Assembly (NCBI RefSeq): GCF_014649655.1 | Contig: NZ_BMTL01000026.1 | Span: 62,001-126,000, forward strand | Length of the DNA stretch: 64,000 bases | Source of the DNA: Streptomyces humidus | Lineage (GTDB): Bacteria > Actinomycetota > Actinomycetes > Streptomycetales > Streptomycetaceae | Reading direction: 5' to 3' | Part shown: positions 18,632 through 27,475 of the stretch, in pieces | Layout: each line of letters starts with the position of its first letter | Position numbering within the stretch: position 1 is the stretch's first letter | Notes under the pieces: model-generated | Database searches by the model: none | What the model saw: the letters and a program-made list of their open reading frames with translations, nothing else | What the model was told of the DNA's origin: nothing | Made by a program: the position numbers and the translations under genes

Positions 18632-19891
18632 TCACAGGCAGGGGTAGAGCGGGTGCTTGTCGGCCAGTGCCGTGACCCGGGCCTTGAGGGCTTCGGCTTC
18701 GTACGAGGGCTTCAGCGCCTCGGAGATGACGTCGGCGACCTCGGTGAAGTCCTCGGCGGTGAAGCCGCGGGTGGCCAGGGCCGGCGTGCCGATGCGCAGG
18801 CCCGAGGTCACCATCGGCGGACGCGGGTCGTTCGGGACGGCGTTGCGGTTGACGGTGATGCCGACCTCGTGGAGGCGGTCCTCGGCCTGCTGTCCGTCCA
18901 GTTCGGAGTCGCGCAGGTCGACCAGGATCAGGTGCACGTCCGTGCCGCCGGACAGCACGTCGATGCCCGCCGCACGGGCGTCGGGCGCCGTCAGCCGCTC
19001 GGCGAGGATCTTCGCGCCCTCGACGGTGCGCCGCTGGCGCTCCCTGAACTCCTCGCTCGCCGCGACCTTGAAGGAGACCGCCTTGGCCGCGATGACATGC
19101 TCCAGCGGACCGCCCTGAAAGCCGGGGAACACCGACGAGTTGAGCTTCTTCGCGAAGTCCTTGCCCCGGGCGAGGATGATGCCGCCGCGGGGGCCGCCCA
19201 GGGTCTTGTGAGTGGTGGAGGTGACCACGTCCGCGTACTCGACCGGGTTCGGGTGCAGTCCGGCCGCGACCAGCCCGGCGAAGTGGGCCATGTCCACCCA
19301 CAGGTACGCGCCGGTCTCGTCGGCGATCCGGCGGAAGGCGGCGAAGTCGAGGTGACGCGGGTAGGCGGACCAGCCCGCGATGATCACTTTCGGGCGGTGC
19401 TCCTTGGCGAGCCGCTCGACCTCGTCCATGTCGACCAGACCGGAGTCGTCGACGTGGTAAGGGACGACGCCGAACTGCTTGCCGGAGAAGTTGATACGCA
19501 TGCCGTGGGTGAGGTGGCCGCCGTGAGCCAGGTCCAGGCCGAGGATGGTGTCCCCCGGCTGGGCGAGGGCGAACAGCGCCGCCTGGTTCGCGGACGCGCC
19601 CGAGTGCGGCTGGACGTTGGCGTACTCGGCGCCGAAGAGGTCCTTGAGGCGGTCGATGGCGATCTGTTCGATGACGTCGACGTGCTCGCAGCCGCCGTAG
19701 TAGCGACGGCCCGGGTAGCCCTCGGCGTACTTGTTGGTCAGGACCGTGCCCTGGGCCTCCATGACCGCCACCGGAGCGAAGTTCTCCGAAGCGATCATCT
19801 CCAGGGTGGACTGCTGGCGGTTCAGCTCGGCGTCGACGGCGGCGGCGACCTCGGGGTCGAGGTCGTGCAGGGACTGGTTGAGCAGGGTCAT
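18632..19891 (-). CDS. glyA: Serine hydroxymethyltransferase
   Basis: A PLP enzyme of 419 residues interconverting glycine plus 5,10-methylene-THF with serine plus THF. The PLP lysine is Lys229 in STTHKTLGGPRGG, with the usual TLEMIASENF start and the YAEGYPGRRYYGGCEH segment. In this operon it consumes both end products of sarcosine oxidation (glycine and methylene-THF). It is very likely a second, catabolic GlyA besides a housekeeping copy elsewhere; that copy cannot be seen here. A 148-bp spacer separates it from gbcA, so it may also have its own promoter. Confidence 0.95.
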   Translation of the reverse strand: MTLLNQSLHDLDPEVAAAVDAELNRQQSTLEMIASENFAPVAVMEAQGTVLTNKYAEGYPGRRYYGGCEHVDVIEQIAIDRLKDLFGAEYANVQPHSGASANQAALFALAQPGDTILGLDLAHGGHLTHGMRINFSGKQFGVVPYHVDDSGLVDMDEVERLAKEHRPKVIIAGWSAYPRHLDFAAFRRIADETGAYLWVDMAHFAGLVAAGLHPNPVEYADVVTSTTHKTLGGPRGGIILARGKDFAKKLNSSVFPGFQGGPLEHVIAAKAVSFKVAASEEFRERQRRTVEGAKILAERLTAPDARAAGIDVLSGGTDVHLILVDLRDSELDGQQAEDRLHEVGITVNRNAVPNDPRPPMVTSGLRIGTPALATRGFTAEDFTEVADVISEALKPSYEAEALKARVTALADKHPLYPCL

Positions 19892-20039
19892 CAGCGGTCT
19901 CCTGTGCGGGTTGCGGAGGGAGGAGAAGAAGCGGGACGCTCCCGAGCGGGCGCTCAGGACACGGTGGCCGCGGCGGCGGGGACGAGCGTGCGGGTGACCG
20001 GAGCGGCAGGCGGACGGGGGTGCGAGGGGCGGGGACGGG

Positions 20040-21173
20040 TCAGCGTGCGGGTCCGACGTCGAGCTTGTTCTGGAGCCAGGTGTGGAACTCGCCGATGTGG
20101 TGCTCGCTGGGCACCAGCACGCCGCCCCCGGCGTACAGCCGGGAGCTCATGCCGGGCTGGGTGCGCTCACAGGCCTCGAAGTCCTGACGGTTGACCCGGT
20201 CGAACAGCTCCACGGACCGGCTGACGTCCTTGCCGCTCTCCACGACGTGCGGCAGATACAGCCAGTCACACTCGACGACCGTACGGTCGGCCGCCATCGG
20301 ATACATCCGGTGGAAGATCACATGATCGGGCACCAGGTTGACGAACACCTGCGGCTTCACCGTGATCGCGTAATAACGGCGGTCCTGCTCCTCCGCCACC
20401 CCCGGAATCCGGTCCAGACCCTCCGAACCGTCGACCGTGAACCCCCGCACCTCCTCACCGAACTCCGCCCCGTGACCCACGTAGTACTGAGCGGCATACC
20501 CGTCCGCGAACTCCGGCAGCACCTCGGTCAGCTCAGGATGGATCGTCGCACAGTGATAACACTCCATGAAGTTCTCGACGATGAGCTTCCAGTTCGCCCT
20601 CACGTCGTACGTGATCCGCCGCCCGACCGACAGACCGCCGACGCCGTACCGCTCGATCGACTCGACGTCACCCAGGCGCTCCACGACCGCGCCCTGCACC
20701 TCCTCCTCGAACGACGGCGGCTCGTCGGCCAGACACACCCACACATAACCGAGCCACTCCCGCACATGAACGCCGGCCAGACCGTACGCGGTCCGGTCGA
20801 CGTCCGGCATCGACGTCAGGTTCGGCGCAGCGACCAGCCTGCCGTCCAGACCGTACGTCCAAGCGTGGTACGGACACTGGAAAGCCCGCTTGACCTCACC
20901 GGACTCCTCCGTGCAGAGCCTGGCCCCACGGTGCCGGCAGACGTTGAAGAACGCACGCACCGAACCGTCCCGGGCCCGGGTCACAAGGACACTCTCCCGC
21001 CCGACCTGAAACGTGCGGAAAGCACCCGGCTTCGCCAGATCGGAACCACGGGCCACACAGAACCACATGGCCTCGAAGACCCGTTCCTGCTCCTGGGCGA
21101 AGACGGCGGGGTCCGTGTAGTACTCGCCGGACAGCGTGGGGATCAGGCTGGGCGGCAGATTCGTGAGGGTCAT
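20040..21173 (-). CDS. gbcA: Rieske oxygenase, glycine betaine demethylase (copy 1)
   Basis: The enzyme oxidatively removes one methyl group from glycine betaine, giving dimethylglycine and formaldehyde. The Rieske cluster ligands are C79-R-H81 and C100-x2-H103 (CPYHAWTYG). The mononuclear iron ligands H207 and H212 lie in ENFMECYHCATIHPEL. The length (377 residues) fits GbcA. Nearly all of its DNA is repeated at 42552-43682 with only scattered differences. It lies 40 nt after the MBL gene in the mscR operon. Stachydrine or carnitine-type demethylase activity is possible, but the neighbours argue for betaine. Confidence 0.88.
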   Translation of the reverse strand: MTLTNLPPSLIPTLSGEYYTDPAVFAQEQERVFEAMWFCVARGSDLAKPGAFRTFQVGRESVLVTRARDGSVRAFFNVCRHRGARLCTEESGEVKRAFQCPYHAWTYGLDGRLVAAPNLTSMPDVDRTAYGLAGVHVREWLGYVWVCLADEPPSFEEEVQGAVVERLGDVESIERYGVGGLSVGRRITYDVRANWKLIVENFMECYHCATIHPELTEVLPEFADGYAAQYYVGHGAEFGEEVRGFTVDGSEGLDRIPGVAEEQDRRYYAITVKPQVFVNLVPDHVIFHRMYPMAADRTVVECDWLYLPHVVESGKDVSRSVELFDRVNRQDFEACERTQPGMSSRLYAGGGVLVPSEHHIGEFHTWLQNKLDVGPAR

Positions 21174-21213
21174 CGGGTCACCTTCGGGGTGTTCGGAAGA
21201 GATGGCGGGCTGT

Positions 21214-21846
21214 TCAGTGGCCGCGGGCGATCCACTCGTCGAGGTGGGGCGCCTCGGCCCCGATGGTGGTGGTTTCGCCGTGACCGGTGTGGACGGTGGT
21301 GTCGGCGGGGAGCCTCAGCAGCCGGTCCCGGACGGAGGCGATGATGTCGCCGAAGTCCGAGAAGGAGCGGCCGGTGGCTCCGGGACCGCCCTGGAAGAGG
21401 GTGTCGCCGGAGAACAGGGCGTTCAGCTCGGGCGCGTGGAGACAGACCGCGCCGGGCGAGTGGCCGGGGGTGTGGAGCACGGTCAGTTCGACGCCGGCGA
21501 CCGTCAGCGTCTCGCCCGCGAGCAGTTCCCGGAAGCCGGGCGCCTCCTCGCCGTGCGCCATCTTCCACAGCACTGTGTCGGCCGGGTGGAGCAGGATGGG
21601 CGCGCCGTGGCGGGCGGCCAGGGCGGGGGCTGCGTTGACGTGGTCGTTGTGGGCGTGCGTGCACACGACGGCGACCAGGCGGCGCTCGCCCACGGCGGCC
21701 GCGATCGCGTCCGCGTCGTGCGCGGCGTCGACGACGAGCACCTCCTCGTCGTCGCCGATCAGCCAGACGTTGTTGTCGACCTCCCAGGCGCCGCCGTCCA
21801 GTTCGAAGGTGCCGGAGGTGACGAGGCGCTCGACGCGGGCGTTCAC
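21214..21846 (-). CDS. MBL-fold metallo-hydrolase linked to MscR
   Basis: A metallo-beta-lactamase-fold hydrolase of 210 residues with the zinc motif H64-A-H66-N-D68-H69 and later HTPGHSPGAVCL and GDTLFQGGPGATGR, as in glyoxalase II-type thioester hydrolases. The GTG start at 21846 overlaps the mscR stop in GTGA, so the two are translationally coupled. A gene of this kind follows mscR in many actinobacteria, where it is a candidate S-formylmycothiol hydrolase releasing formate. That activity is inferred. Confidence 0.88.
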   Translation of the reverse strand: MNARVERLVTSGTFELDGGAWEVDNNVWLIGDDEEVLVVDAAHDADAIAAAVGERRLVAVVCTHAHNDHVNAAPALAARHGAPILLHPADTVLWKMAHGEEAPGFRELLAGETLTVAGVELTVLHTPGHSPGAVCLHAPELNALFSGDTLFQGGPGATGRSFSDFGDIIASVRDRLLRLPADTTVHTGHGETTTIGAEAPHLDEWIARGH

Positions 21847-22928
21847 AGGACCACCACCGAGCGCAGGACGTCGCCGTGGTGCATCTTGGTGAACGCGGCC
21901 TCGACGTCGTCCGGGCCGATGGTCTCGGTGACGAACCCGCCGAGGTCGAAGCGGCCCTGGAGGTAGAGGTCGATCAGGGCGGGGAAGTCGCGGGAGGGCA
22001 GGCAGTCGCCGTACCAGGAGGACTTCAGCGCGCCGCCGCGCCCGAACACGTCGAGCAGGGGCAGTTCGAGAGTCAGCTCCGGAGTGGGGACGCCCACCAG
22101 GACGGCGGTGCCGGCCAGGTCGCGGGCGTAGAAGGCCTGTTTGAAGGTCTCGGGGCGGCCCACCGCGTCCACGACGACATCGGCGCCGAAGCCGCCGGTG
22201 AGTTCGCGGATCGCCTCGACGGCGTCGGTCCTGGAGGAGTCGACGGTGTCGGTGGCGCCGAACCGCTCGGCCCACTTCAGCTTCCGCTCGTCGACGTCGA
22301 CGGCGATGATGCGGCCGGCGCCGGCGACCTTGGCGCCCGTGATCGCGGCCATGCCCACCCCGCCGCAGCCGATCACCGCGAGGGAGTCACCGCGTCCTAC
22401 GCCGCCGGTGTTGACCGCGGCGCCGAACCCTGCCATCACACCGCAGCCGAGGAGGCCGGCGGCAGCGGGCGCGGCGATCGGGTCCACCTTGGTGCACTGT
22501 CCGGCGGCGACCAGGGTCTTCTCTGCGAAGGCGCCGATGCCGAGGGCCGGGGAGAGCGGGGTGCCGTCGGCCAGGGTCATCGGCCGGGTGGCGTTGTGCG
22601 TGGCGAAGCAGTACCAGGGCCTGCCTCTGCGGCAGGCACGGCAGTCGCCGCAGACGGCTCGCCAGTTGAGGATGACGAAGTCGCCGGGGGCGACGTCGGT
22701 GACGCCCTCCCCGACCGACTCCACCACGCCCGCGGCCTCGTGGCCGAGCAGGAACGGGAACGCGTCGCCGATCCCGCCCTCCCGGTAGTGCAGGTCGGTG
22801 TGGCAGACACCGCAGGCCTGCACCCGCACCAGCGCCTCTCCGGGGCCGGGGTCCGGCACCAGGACGGTCTCGACCGAGACCGGGGCGCCCTTCTTGCGGG
22901 CGACGACGGCGCGTACCTCGTGTGTCAC
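21843..22928 (-). CDS. mscR: S-(hydroxymethyl)mycothiol dehydrogenase (copy 1)
   Basis: The enzyme oxidises the formaldehyde-mycothiol adduct with NAD. It is a medium-chain zinc dehydrogenase of 361 residues: catalytic-zinc ligands C39 and H63, structural-zinc cysteines C93, C96, C99 and C107 (CGDCRACRRGRPWYC) and a GCGGVG nucleotide motif. The GTG at 22928 with GAGGAG upstream gives the usual N-terminus MTHEVRAVVARKKGAPV. It removes formaldehyde released by GbcA. It heads an operon with the MBL hydrolase, gbcA, glyA and sdaA. A second, clearly diverged copy lies at 48281. Confidence 0.93.
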   Translation of the reverse strand: MTHEVRAVVARKKGAPVSVETVLVPDPGPGEALVRVQACGVCHTDLHYREGGIGDAFPFLLGHEAAGVVESVGEGVTDVAPGDFVILNWRAVCGDCRACRRGRPWYCFATHNATRPMTLADGTPLSPALGIGAFAEKTLVAAGQCTKVDPIAAPAAAGLLGCGVMAGFGAAVNTGGVGRGDSLAVIGCGGVGMAAITGAKVAGAGRIIAVDVDERKLKWAERFGATDTVDSSRTDAVEAIRELTGGFGADVVVDAVGRPETFKQAFYARDLAGTAVLVGVPTPELTLELPLLDVFGRGGALKSSWYGDCLPSRDFPALIDLYLQGRFDLGGFVTETIGPDDVEAAFTKMHHGDVLRSVVVL

Positions 22929-23095
22929 GGTCGATCTCCTCGTCGGGGGGCGGCCGAATCCGTGCTTCGGCCGGATGTGCGGGAGGGCGGGAGGACGCCG
23001 GTCGCTCCCCGGAGCTGCCGGCGAGGAAGGGCGGGAGTGTCTTCGTCGGCGCCCGGCCGGAGACCGTGGCCGAGCCATCGTTCACCGGCCATTGA

Positions 23096-23131
23096 GTTTC
23101 GTATAGCGCAACCATCATCGCCATGAGCAAC
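23096..23131. promoter_or_regulatory. Tandem IclR-type boxes upstream of mscR copy 1
   Basis: GTTTCG-TATAG-CGCAAC (23096-23112) and TCATCG-CCATG-AGCAAC (23115-23131) start 19 bp apart, about 170 bp before the mscR start. The right half-sites match the island consensus GTTGCG-N5-CGCAAC best. Confidence 0.6.
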
Positions 23132-23275
23132 GATGAGCAAACTGTCTCCTTGGCGGCACTCACTGTCAAGAGGTCGGCCGCGCCGACTTGTCCGCTCCCC
23201 CTCCTGAGGCGCGCTCTCCCCCGGACGGGAGCGGCCGTGCGACCGTGCGGGCGACCGGTTCCCGCCGGCGCCGCC

Positions 23276-23434
23276 CCGCCTCGCGAACGCCTCGGGATCC
23301 GCGGCCTGCTCCGACAGGGCGAGCCCGTGGGCCACGACGGCATGTCCGGCGAACGACGGCCCGCCCTCGGAGAACGAGTCGGGCGTGACGTTCACGACGC
23401 CCATGACCGGCGTCCGGCCGGGCCGGGGAAGCCC
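23276..23434 (-). pseudogene. N-terminal fragment of dihydropteroate synthase (folP-like)
   Basis: The minus strand reads GLPRPGRTPVMGVVNVTPDS followed by FSEGGPSFAG and AHGLALSEQAAD. MGxxNVTPDSFSDGG is the first signature of dihydropteroate synthase. The next expected signature (DxGGESTRPG) and everything after it are missing, and stops or unrelated sequence follow. This 50-residue remnant sits between the sarcosine oxidase operon and the mscR promoter; it may be the trace of a folate-synthesis gene once linked to the THF-dependent oxidases. Confidence 0.65.
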
Positions 23435-23632
23435 CTGCGGACACGGGTCCGGAGTTCCCGGATGCGATGGCGCCTCGACGGCGGGGGCCGTGACGATCAC
23501 TGGTGTGCGGCTTTCGACGCGCTGACAGGACCGCGCGGGCAGGACGTGGTCGCCTCCCTGCCGCACACAGCCCTGTGGGAGCCCCTCGCCGGAGCTCCCA
23601 CAGGGGGACGGGGTCGCCCCCGCCGGGGTGAC

Positions 23633-24235
23633 TCAGACGTACTCCGTCGCCGCGTCGAGCAGCCAGTCCGCCAGATATCCGGCGAACGACGAACGGACCA
23701 GGACCCAGAAACCCGAGCCGGGCTCCTCGCGCGCGACCAGGACGACCTGGGTGCGCCCCAAGGTGGTCTGGGCGCAGCGGCCGGAACCGAAGACCCGCGG
23801 GTGCAGGTCCAGCGAGCAGCCGTGGGCCAGCAGGTCACGGGCTCCTCCGCCGGCGACGAGGACCGTGGTGCGCTGCGCGGAGACGTCGGTGACCGAGACC
23901 GGCTCCGCACCCGCGGCCTCCCGGATCCGGTTCTCCAGTTCGCGCTCGCGGCCCGGCGGTCCCACGAGCAGCCACTCGTCGGGGCCGAGCCAGAGCGCGG
24001 TCAGCTCCCCCGCGCGGGCGACGGTGTCGGGCTCCAGCGGCAGGGGCAGGCCCAGCGCGAGGCCGATGGCGTCGGCCGCGGCCCCCTTGGCGTCGACACG
24101 CACGTCGAGCTGTGTGAGGAAGGGGAGTTCGGCCAGCCGGATGAGGCCCCGGGAGGCGCGGGTGGCGGCGGCCAGCCGGTCGGCGACCCGGGACAGCGGG
24201 CTGCGGGGCCGGGAGGTCAGGGCGGTGTCAGCCAT
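23633..24235 (-). CDS. soxG: Sarcosine oxidase, gamma subunit
   Basis: The 200-residue gamma subunit of heterotetrameric sarcosine oxidase, a GCV-T-like fold protein (WLGPDEWLLVGPPG, then VTDVSAQRTTVLVAGGGARD) that completes the complex in the cytoplasm. The ATG at 24235 overlaps the end of the SoxDA gene by 8 bp, so translation is coupled. It is the last gene of the dmgO-folD-soxB-soxDA-soxG operon. Length and sequence order are normal for the family. Confidence 0.92.
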   Translation of the reverse strand: MADTALTSRPRSPLSRVADRLAAATRASRGLIRLAELPFLTQLDVRVDAKGAAADAIGLALGLPLPLEPDTVARAGELTALWLGPDEWLLVGPPGRERELENRIREAAGAEPVSVTDVSAQRTTVLVAGGGARDLLAHGCSLDLHPRVFGSGRCAQTTLGRTQVVLVAREEPGSGFWVLVRSSFAGYLADWLLDAATEYV

Positions 24236-27200
24236 CGCGGCGGGCTCCCTCGGGGTCGTAGAGGACGGGGCTCGCGACGGTCACGGGGACCATTCGGTCG
24301 CCCACAGGGGCGTAGAGCCGCTCGCCGATGCGGTCCCGGCCGCCCTTGACCAGGGCGAGCGCGAAGGTCCGGCCGAGAGCGGCGCTGCGGTAGCTGGAGG
24401 TGACGTGGCCGAGCATCGGGACGGGCGGGGCCGGCAGTTCGACGTCGGCCACCAGGTGGGTGCCCTCGGGCAGGAAGGCGGCCGGGTCCTCGGGGAGGAG
24501 GCCGACCAGGTGCTTGCGGTCGGGGCGCACCGTGTCGGCGCGGGCGAACGAGCGCTTGCCGATGAAGTCCGGCTTCTTCTTGGAGACCGCCCAGCCCATG
24601 CCGAGGTCCTGCGGGGTGACCGTGCCGTCGGTGTCCTGGCCGATGATCGGGTAGCCCTTCTCGGCGCGCAGGACGTGCATGGTCTCGGTGCCGTACGGGG
24701 TGATGCCGTACGGGGCTCCGGCCTCGTACAGGGCCTCCCAGACGGTCAGCGCCTCCCACGGCGACACGTTGATCTCGTATGCGAGTTCGCCGGAGAAGCT
24801 GATCCGGCAGACCCGGGCCCCGACGCCCGCGACGGTCGTCTCACGCCAGGCCATGAACGGGAAGTCCTCGTTCGCGACGGCGAGTTCGGGCGCGAGGGAG
24901 CCGATCACCTCTCGCGACCTCGGGCCGACCAGGGCGACCGTGGCCCACTGCTCGGTCACGGAGGTGCAGTGCACCTTCAGTTCGGGCCACTCGGTCTGGA
25001 GCCACTCCTCCATCCAGTCCAGCACCGCGGCCGCGTTGCCGGTCGTCGTGGTGACCAGGAAGCGGTCCCGGTCGACTCGGATGACCGTGCCGTCGTCGAA
25101 GACCATGCCGTCCGGGCGGCACATGACGCCGTAGCGGATCATGCCGACCTTCAGGGTGCTCATCATGTTCGTGTAGAGCAGGTCGAGGAAGACACCGGCG
25201 TCCGGCCCCTGCACGTCGATCTTGCCGAGGGTGGAGGCGTCCATGAAGCCCACGCCCTCGCGGGTCGCGGCGCACTCGCGCAGCACCGCGGCCTCCATGT
25301 CCTCGCCGTCCCGCGGGTAGTACCAGGGGCGCTTCCACTGGCCGACGTTCTCGAAGAGCGCCCCTTGCCCGACATGCCACTCGTGGAGCGCGGTCGTGCG
25401 GACCGGGTCGCTGAGCACGCCGCGGTCACGGCCGGCGAGGGCGGCGAAGGAGACCGGTGTGTACGGCGGGCGGAAGGTCGTCGTGCCGAGGGACGAGACG
25501 TCCACGCCGAGGAGTTCGGCGACGACACCGCTCGCCAGCACGCCGGAGGTCTTGCCCTGGTCGTTGGCGGTGCCGGCCGTGGTGTACCGCTTGGTGTGCT
25601 CCACCGAGCGCAGGCCGGCGCCGGTCGCGCGGGCCAGGTCGGCCACCGTGACGTCGCGCTGGAGGTCGACGAACCGGGGGGCGTCCGACTCGCCCGGGAC
25701 GACGTACACGTGCATCGCCGGGGTCGGCCGTGGCTGTGCCGGCACGGCGGGCAGGCGGGGTGCCTCGGGTGTGTACCCCTCGGCCTCGATCGCGCGGGCG
25801 CCGGCGGCGGCGCCCTGGGCGAGGACGGCGGCCGGGTCGAGGACACCGCTCGCGCTGCCCACGACCTCGACGGCCTGACGACCGGTGTCGGGCACGAAGG
25901 AGCCCAGGGTCTCGTCGTGGCGCAGCTTGCCGCCGGACTGGCTGAACAGGTGCGCGGCCGGGTTCCAGCCGCCGGAGACCAGCAGCAGGTCGGCGGCGAA
26001 CTCCCGCTGCCCGGCGGACTCGCCGTACGGGGCGACGGTCACGGCGGTGAGGCGGGACTCGCCCTCCGTGCCGGTGACGGCGTGACCGGCCAGGACCTCG
26101 ATGCCGGCCGCCCTGGCGTGCTCGGCCCACTCCCCCGGTTCGGCACGGGTGTCGACGATCGCCGCGACGGCCAGGCCTGCCGAGACGAGGTCCAGGGCCG
26201 CCGCGTAGGCGCTGTCGTTGGTGGTGAACACGACCGCGTGGCGACCGGGCAGGGCGCCGTGCCGGTTGACGTGGGTGCGGGCCGAGGAGGCCAGCATCAC
26301 GCCGGGGCGGTCGTTGTCCGGGAAGGCCAGCGAGCGCTCGTGGGCGCCGGTCGCGAGGACGACGCGGCGGGCGCGGATGCGCCAGACGCGTTCGCGGGAG
26401 ACGTTCTCGGGGGCCGCGCCGCCGAGGTGGTTGGTGCGGCGCTCGACGGCGAGGAGGTGGTTGTCGTCGTAGTAGCCGAAGACGGTCGTGCGGCGCAGGA
26501 CCCGGACCTCCGGGGCGGCGTCGAGCAGGACGGCGGTCTCGCCCACCCAGTCGAGGTGTTCGGCCGTGCCGAGAAGACTGCCGCCGGGCTCCGGCTGGTC
26601 GTCGGCGAGGATGACGCGGGCGCCGCTGTTCGCCGCCGCGGCCGCGGCGGCGAGCCCGGCCGGACCCGCGCCCACGACCAGGAGGTCGCAGTGCGCGTGC
26701 ACGGCGTCGTAGCGGGCCGGGTCGGGTTCGGTGGCGAGGCGGCCCTGACCGGGGAGGCTCGTGGCGACCAGGCCGTCGTAGAGCTCGACGGTCGTTGCGG
26801 GGAGCATCGGCTCGGGGAAGGGTTCCTCGATCTGGACGACGGCGTTGGGCTCCTCGACGCCGGCGGAGAAGACGCCCCGTGGGCGGCCGAGCTTGATGCT
26901 GGTGCCCGCCTGGATGACGCCGTTGGCGAGGAGGGCGGAGGCGAGGGTGTCGCCCCGGTGGCCCTGGTACTGCGTGCCGTCGAAGGTGAAGGTCAGGAGG
27001 GTGTCGCGGTCGATCCGGCCCCGGGTGGGGTGGCGGAACGGCTGGATCCTCCCGCCCCCGCCCGCCCCGTCCTGAAGGGGCTGCGCCCCTTCGGCCACGA
27101 TCGCCGGAGCCGCGCCCGCGGACTCCCCCGCGGCCCGGACGGTCTCGTCCCCGAACGCCGGGCGGGCGGAGAGCGCGGGCTTCGCGTCGGGGGTCGCGGG

Positions 27201-27464
27201 GCGGTCCTCGCCCGTGCGGTACACCGACAGGATCTCGTTCGTCGAGGTGTCGCGGACCGCGTTGAACCAGCGGCGGCAGCCCGCCGCGTGGCTCCATCGT
27301 TCGGCGAACGGGCCCTTGGTGTTCTCGCGGAAGAAGAGGTAGCGGGCCCACTCCTCGTCGGTGAGGGCCGAGGGGGTCTCGGGGTAGGCCACGTGGGCCT
27401 GGCCGCCGTAGTGGAACTCGGCCTCGTCGCGGGGCCCGCACCACGGGCAGGGGATCAGCAGCAT
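24228..27464 (-). CDS. soxA: Sarcosine oxidase delta-alpha fusion
   Basis: One open frame of 1078 residues holds two normally separate subunits. Residues 1-90 are SoxD with its zinc ligands C6, C9, H59 and C63. A linker of about 50 residues follows. From about residue 139 it is SoxA: a 2Fe-2S-like N-terminal fold (RIDRDTLLTFTFDG), the FAD/NAD fold VVGAGPAGLAAA and a C-terminal aminomethyltransferase-like THF domain. The complex oxidises sarcosine to glycine, methylene-THF (or formaldehyde) and H2O2. In most bacteria soxD and soxA are separate. The linker DNA contains a perfect palindrome (27074-27092). Internal initiation near the SoxA start cannot be excluded. Confidence 0.9.
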   Translation of the reverse strand: MLLIPCPWCGPRDEAEFHYGGQAHVAYPETPSALTDEEWARYLFFRENTKGPFAERWSHAAGCRRWFNAVRDTSTNEILSVYRTGEDRPATPDAKPALSARPAFGDETVRAAGESAGAAPAIVAEGAQPLQDGAGGGGRIQPFRHPTRGRIDRDTLLTFTFDGTQYQGHRGDTLASALLANGVIQAGTSIKLGRPRGVFSAGVEEPNAVVQIEEPFPEPMLPATTVELYDGLVATSLPGQGRLATEPDPARYDAVHAHCDLLVVGAGPAGLAAAAAAANSGARVILADDQPEPGGSLLGTAEHLDWVGETAVLLDAAPEVRVLRRTTVFGYYDDNHLLAVERRTNHLGGAAPENVSRERVWRIRARRVVLATGAHERSLAFPDNDRPGVMLASSARTHVNRHGALPGRHAVVFTTNDSAYAAALDLVSAGLAVAAIVDTRAEPGEWAEHARAAGIEVLAGHAVTGTEGESRLTAVTVAPYGESAGQREFAADLLLVSGGWNPAAHLFSQSGGKLRHDETLGSFVPDTGRQAVEVVGSASGVLDPAAVLAQGAAAGARAIEAEGYTPEAPRLPAVPAQPRPTPAMHVYVVPGESDAPRFVDLQRDVTVADLARATGAGLRSVEHTKRYTTAGTANDQGKTSGVLASGVVAELLGVDVSSLGTTTFRPPYTPVSFAALAGRDRGVLSDPVRTTALHEWHVGQGALFENVGQWKRPWYYPRDGEDMEAAVLRECAATREGVGFMDASTLGKIDVQGPDAGVFLDLLYTNMMSTLKVGMIRYGVMCRPDGMVFDDGTVIRVDRDRFLVTTTTGNAAAVLDWMEEWLQTEWPELKVHCTSVTEQWATVALVGPRSREVIGSLAPELAVANEDFPFMAWRETTVAGVGARVCRISFSGELAYEINVSPWEALTVWEALYEAGAPYGITPYGTETMHVLRAEKGYPIIGQDTDGTVTPQDLGMGWAVSKKKPDFIGKRSFARADTVRPDRKHLVGLLPEDPAAFLPEGTHLVADVELPAPPVPMLGHVTSSYRSAALGRTFALALVKGGRDRIGERLYAPVGDRMVPVTVASPVLYDPEGARRDG
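27074..27092. repeat. Short palindrome inside the SoxD-SoxA linker
   Basis: The arms GAAGGGGC (27074-27081) and GCCCCTTC (27085-27092) are perfectly complementary around a 3-nt loop and are read in frame as EGAQPL. AGGGGCGCAGCCCC-like palindromes are scattered through Streptomyces intergenic DNA, so this looks like a former soxD-soxA spacer element now read through. Confidence 0.6.
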
Positions 27465-27475
27465 GGTTGGGCTCC

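Noticed and set aside
19892..20039. Possible glycine riboswitch before glyA
   Set aside because: I looked for the conserved glycine-aptamer cores in the gbcA-glyA and glyA-sdaA spacers and found only simple stems.
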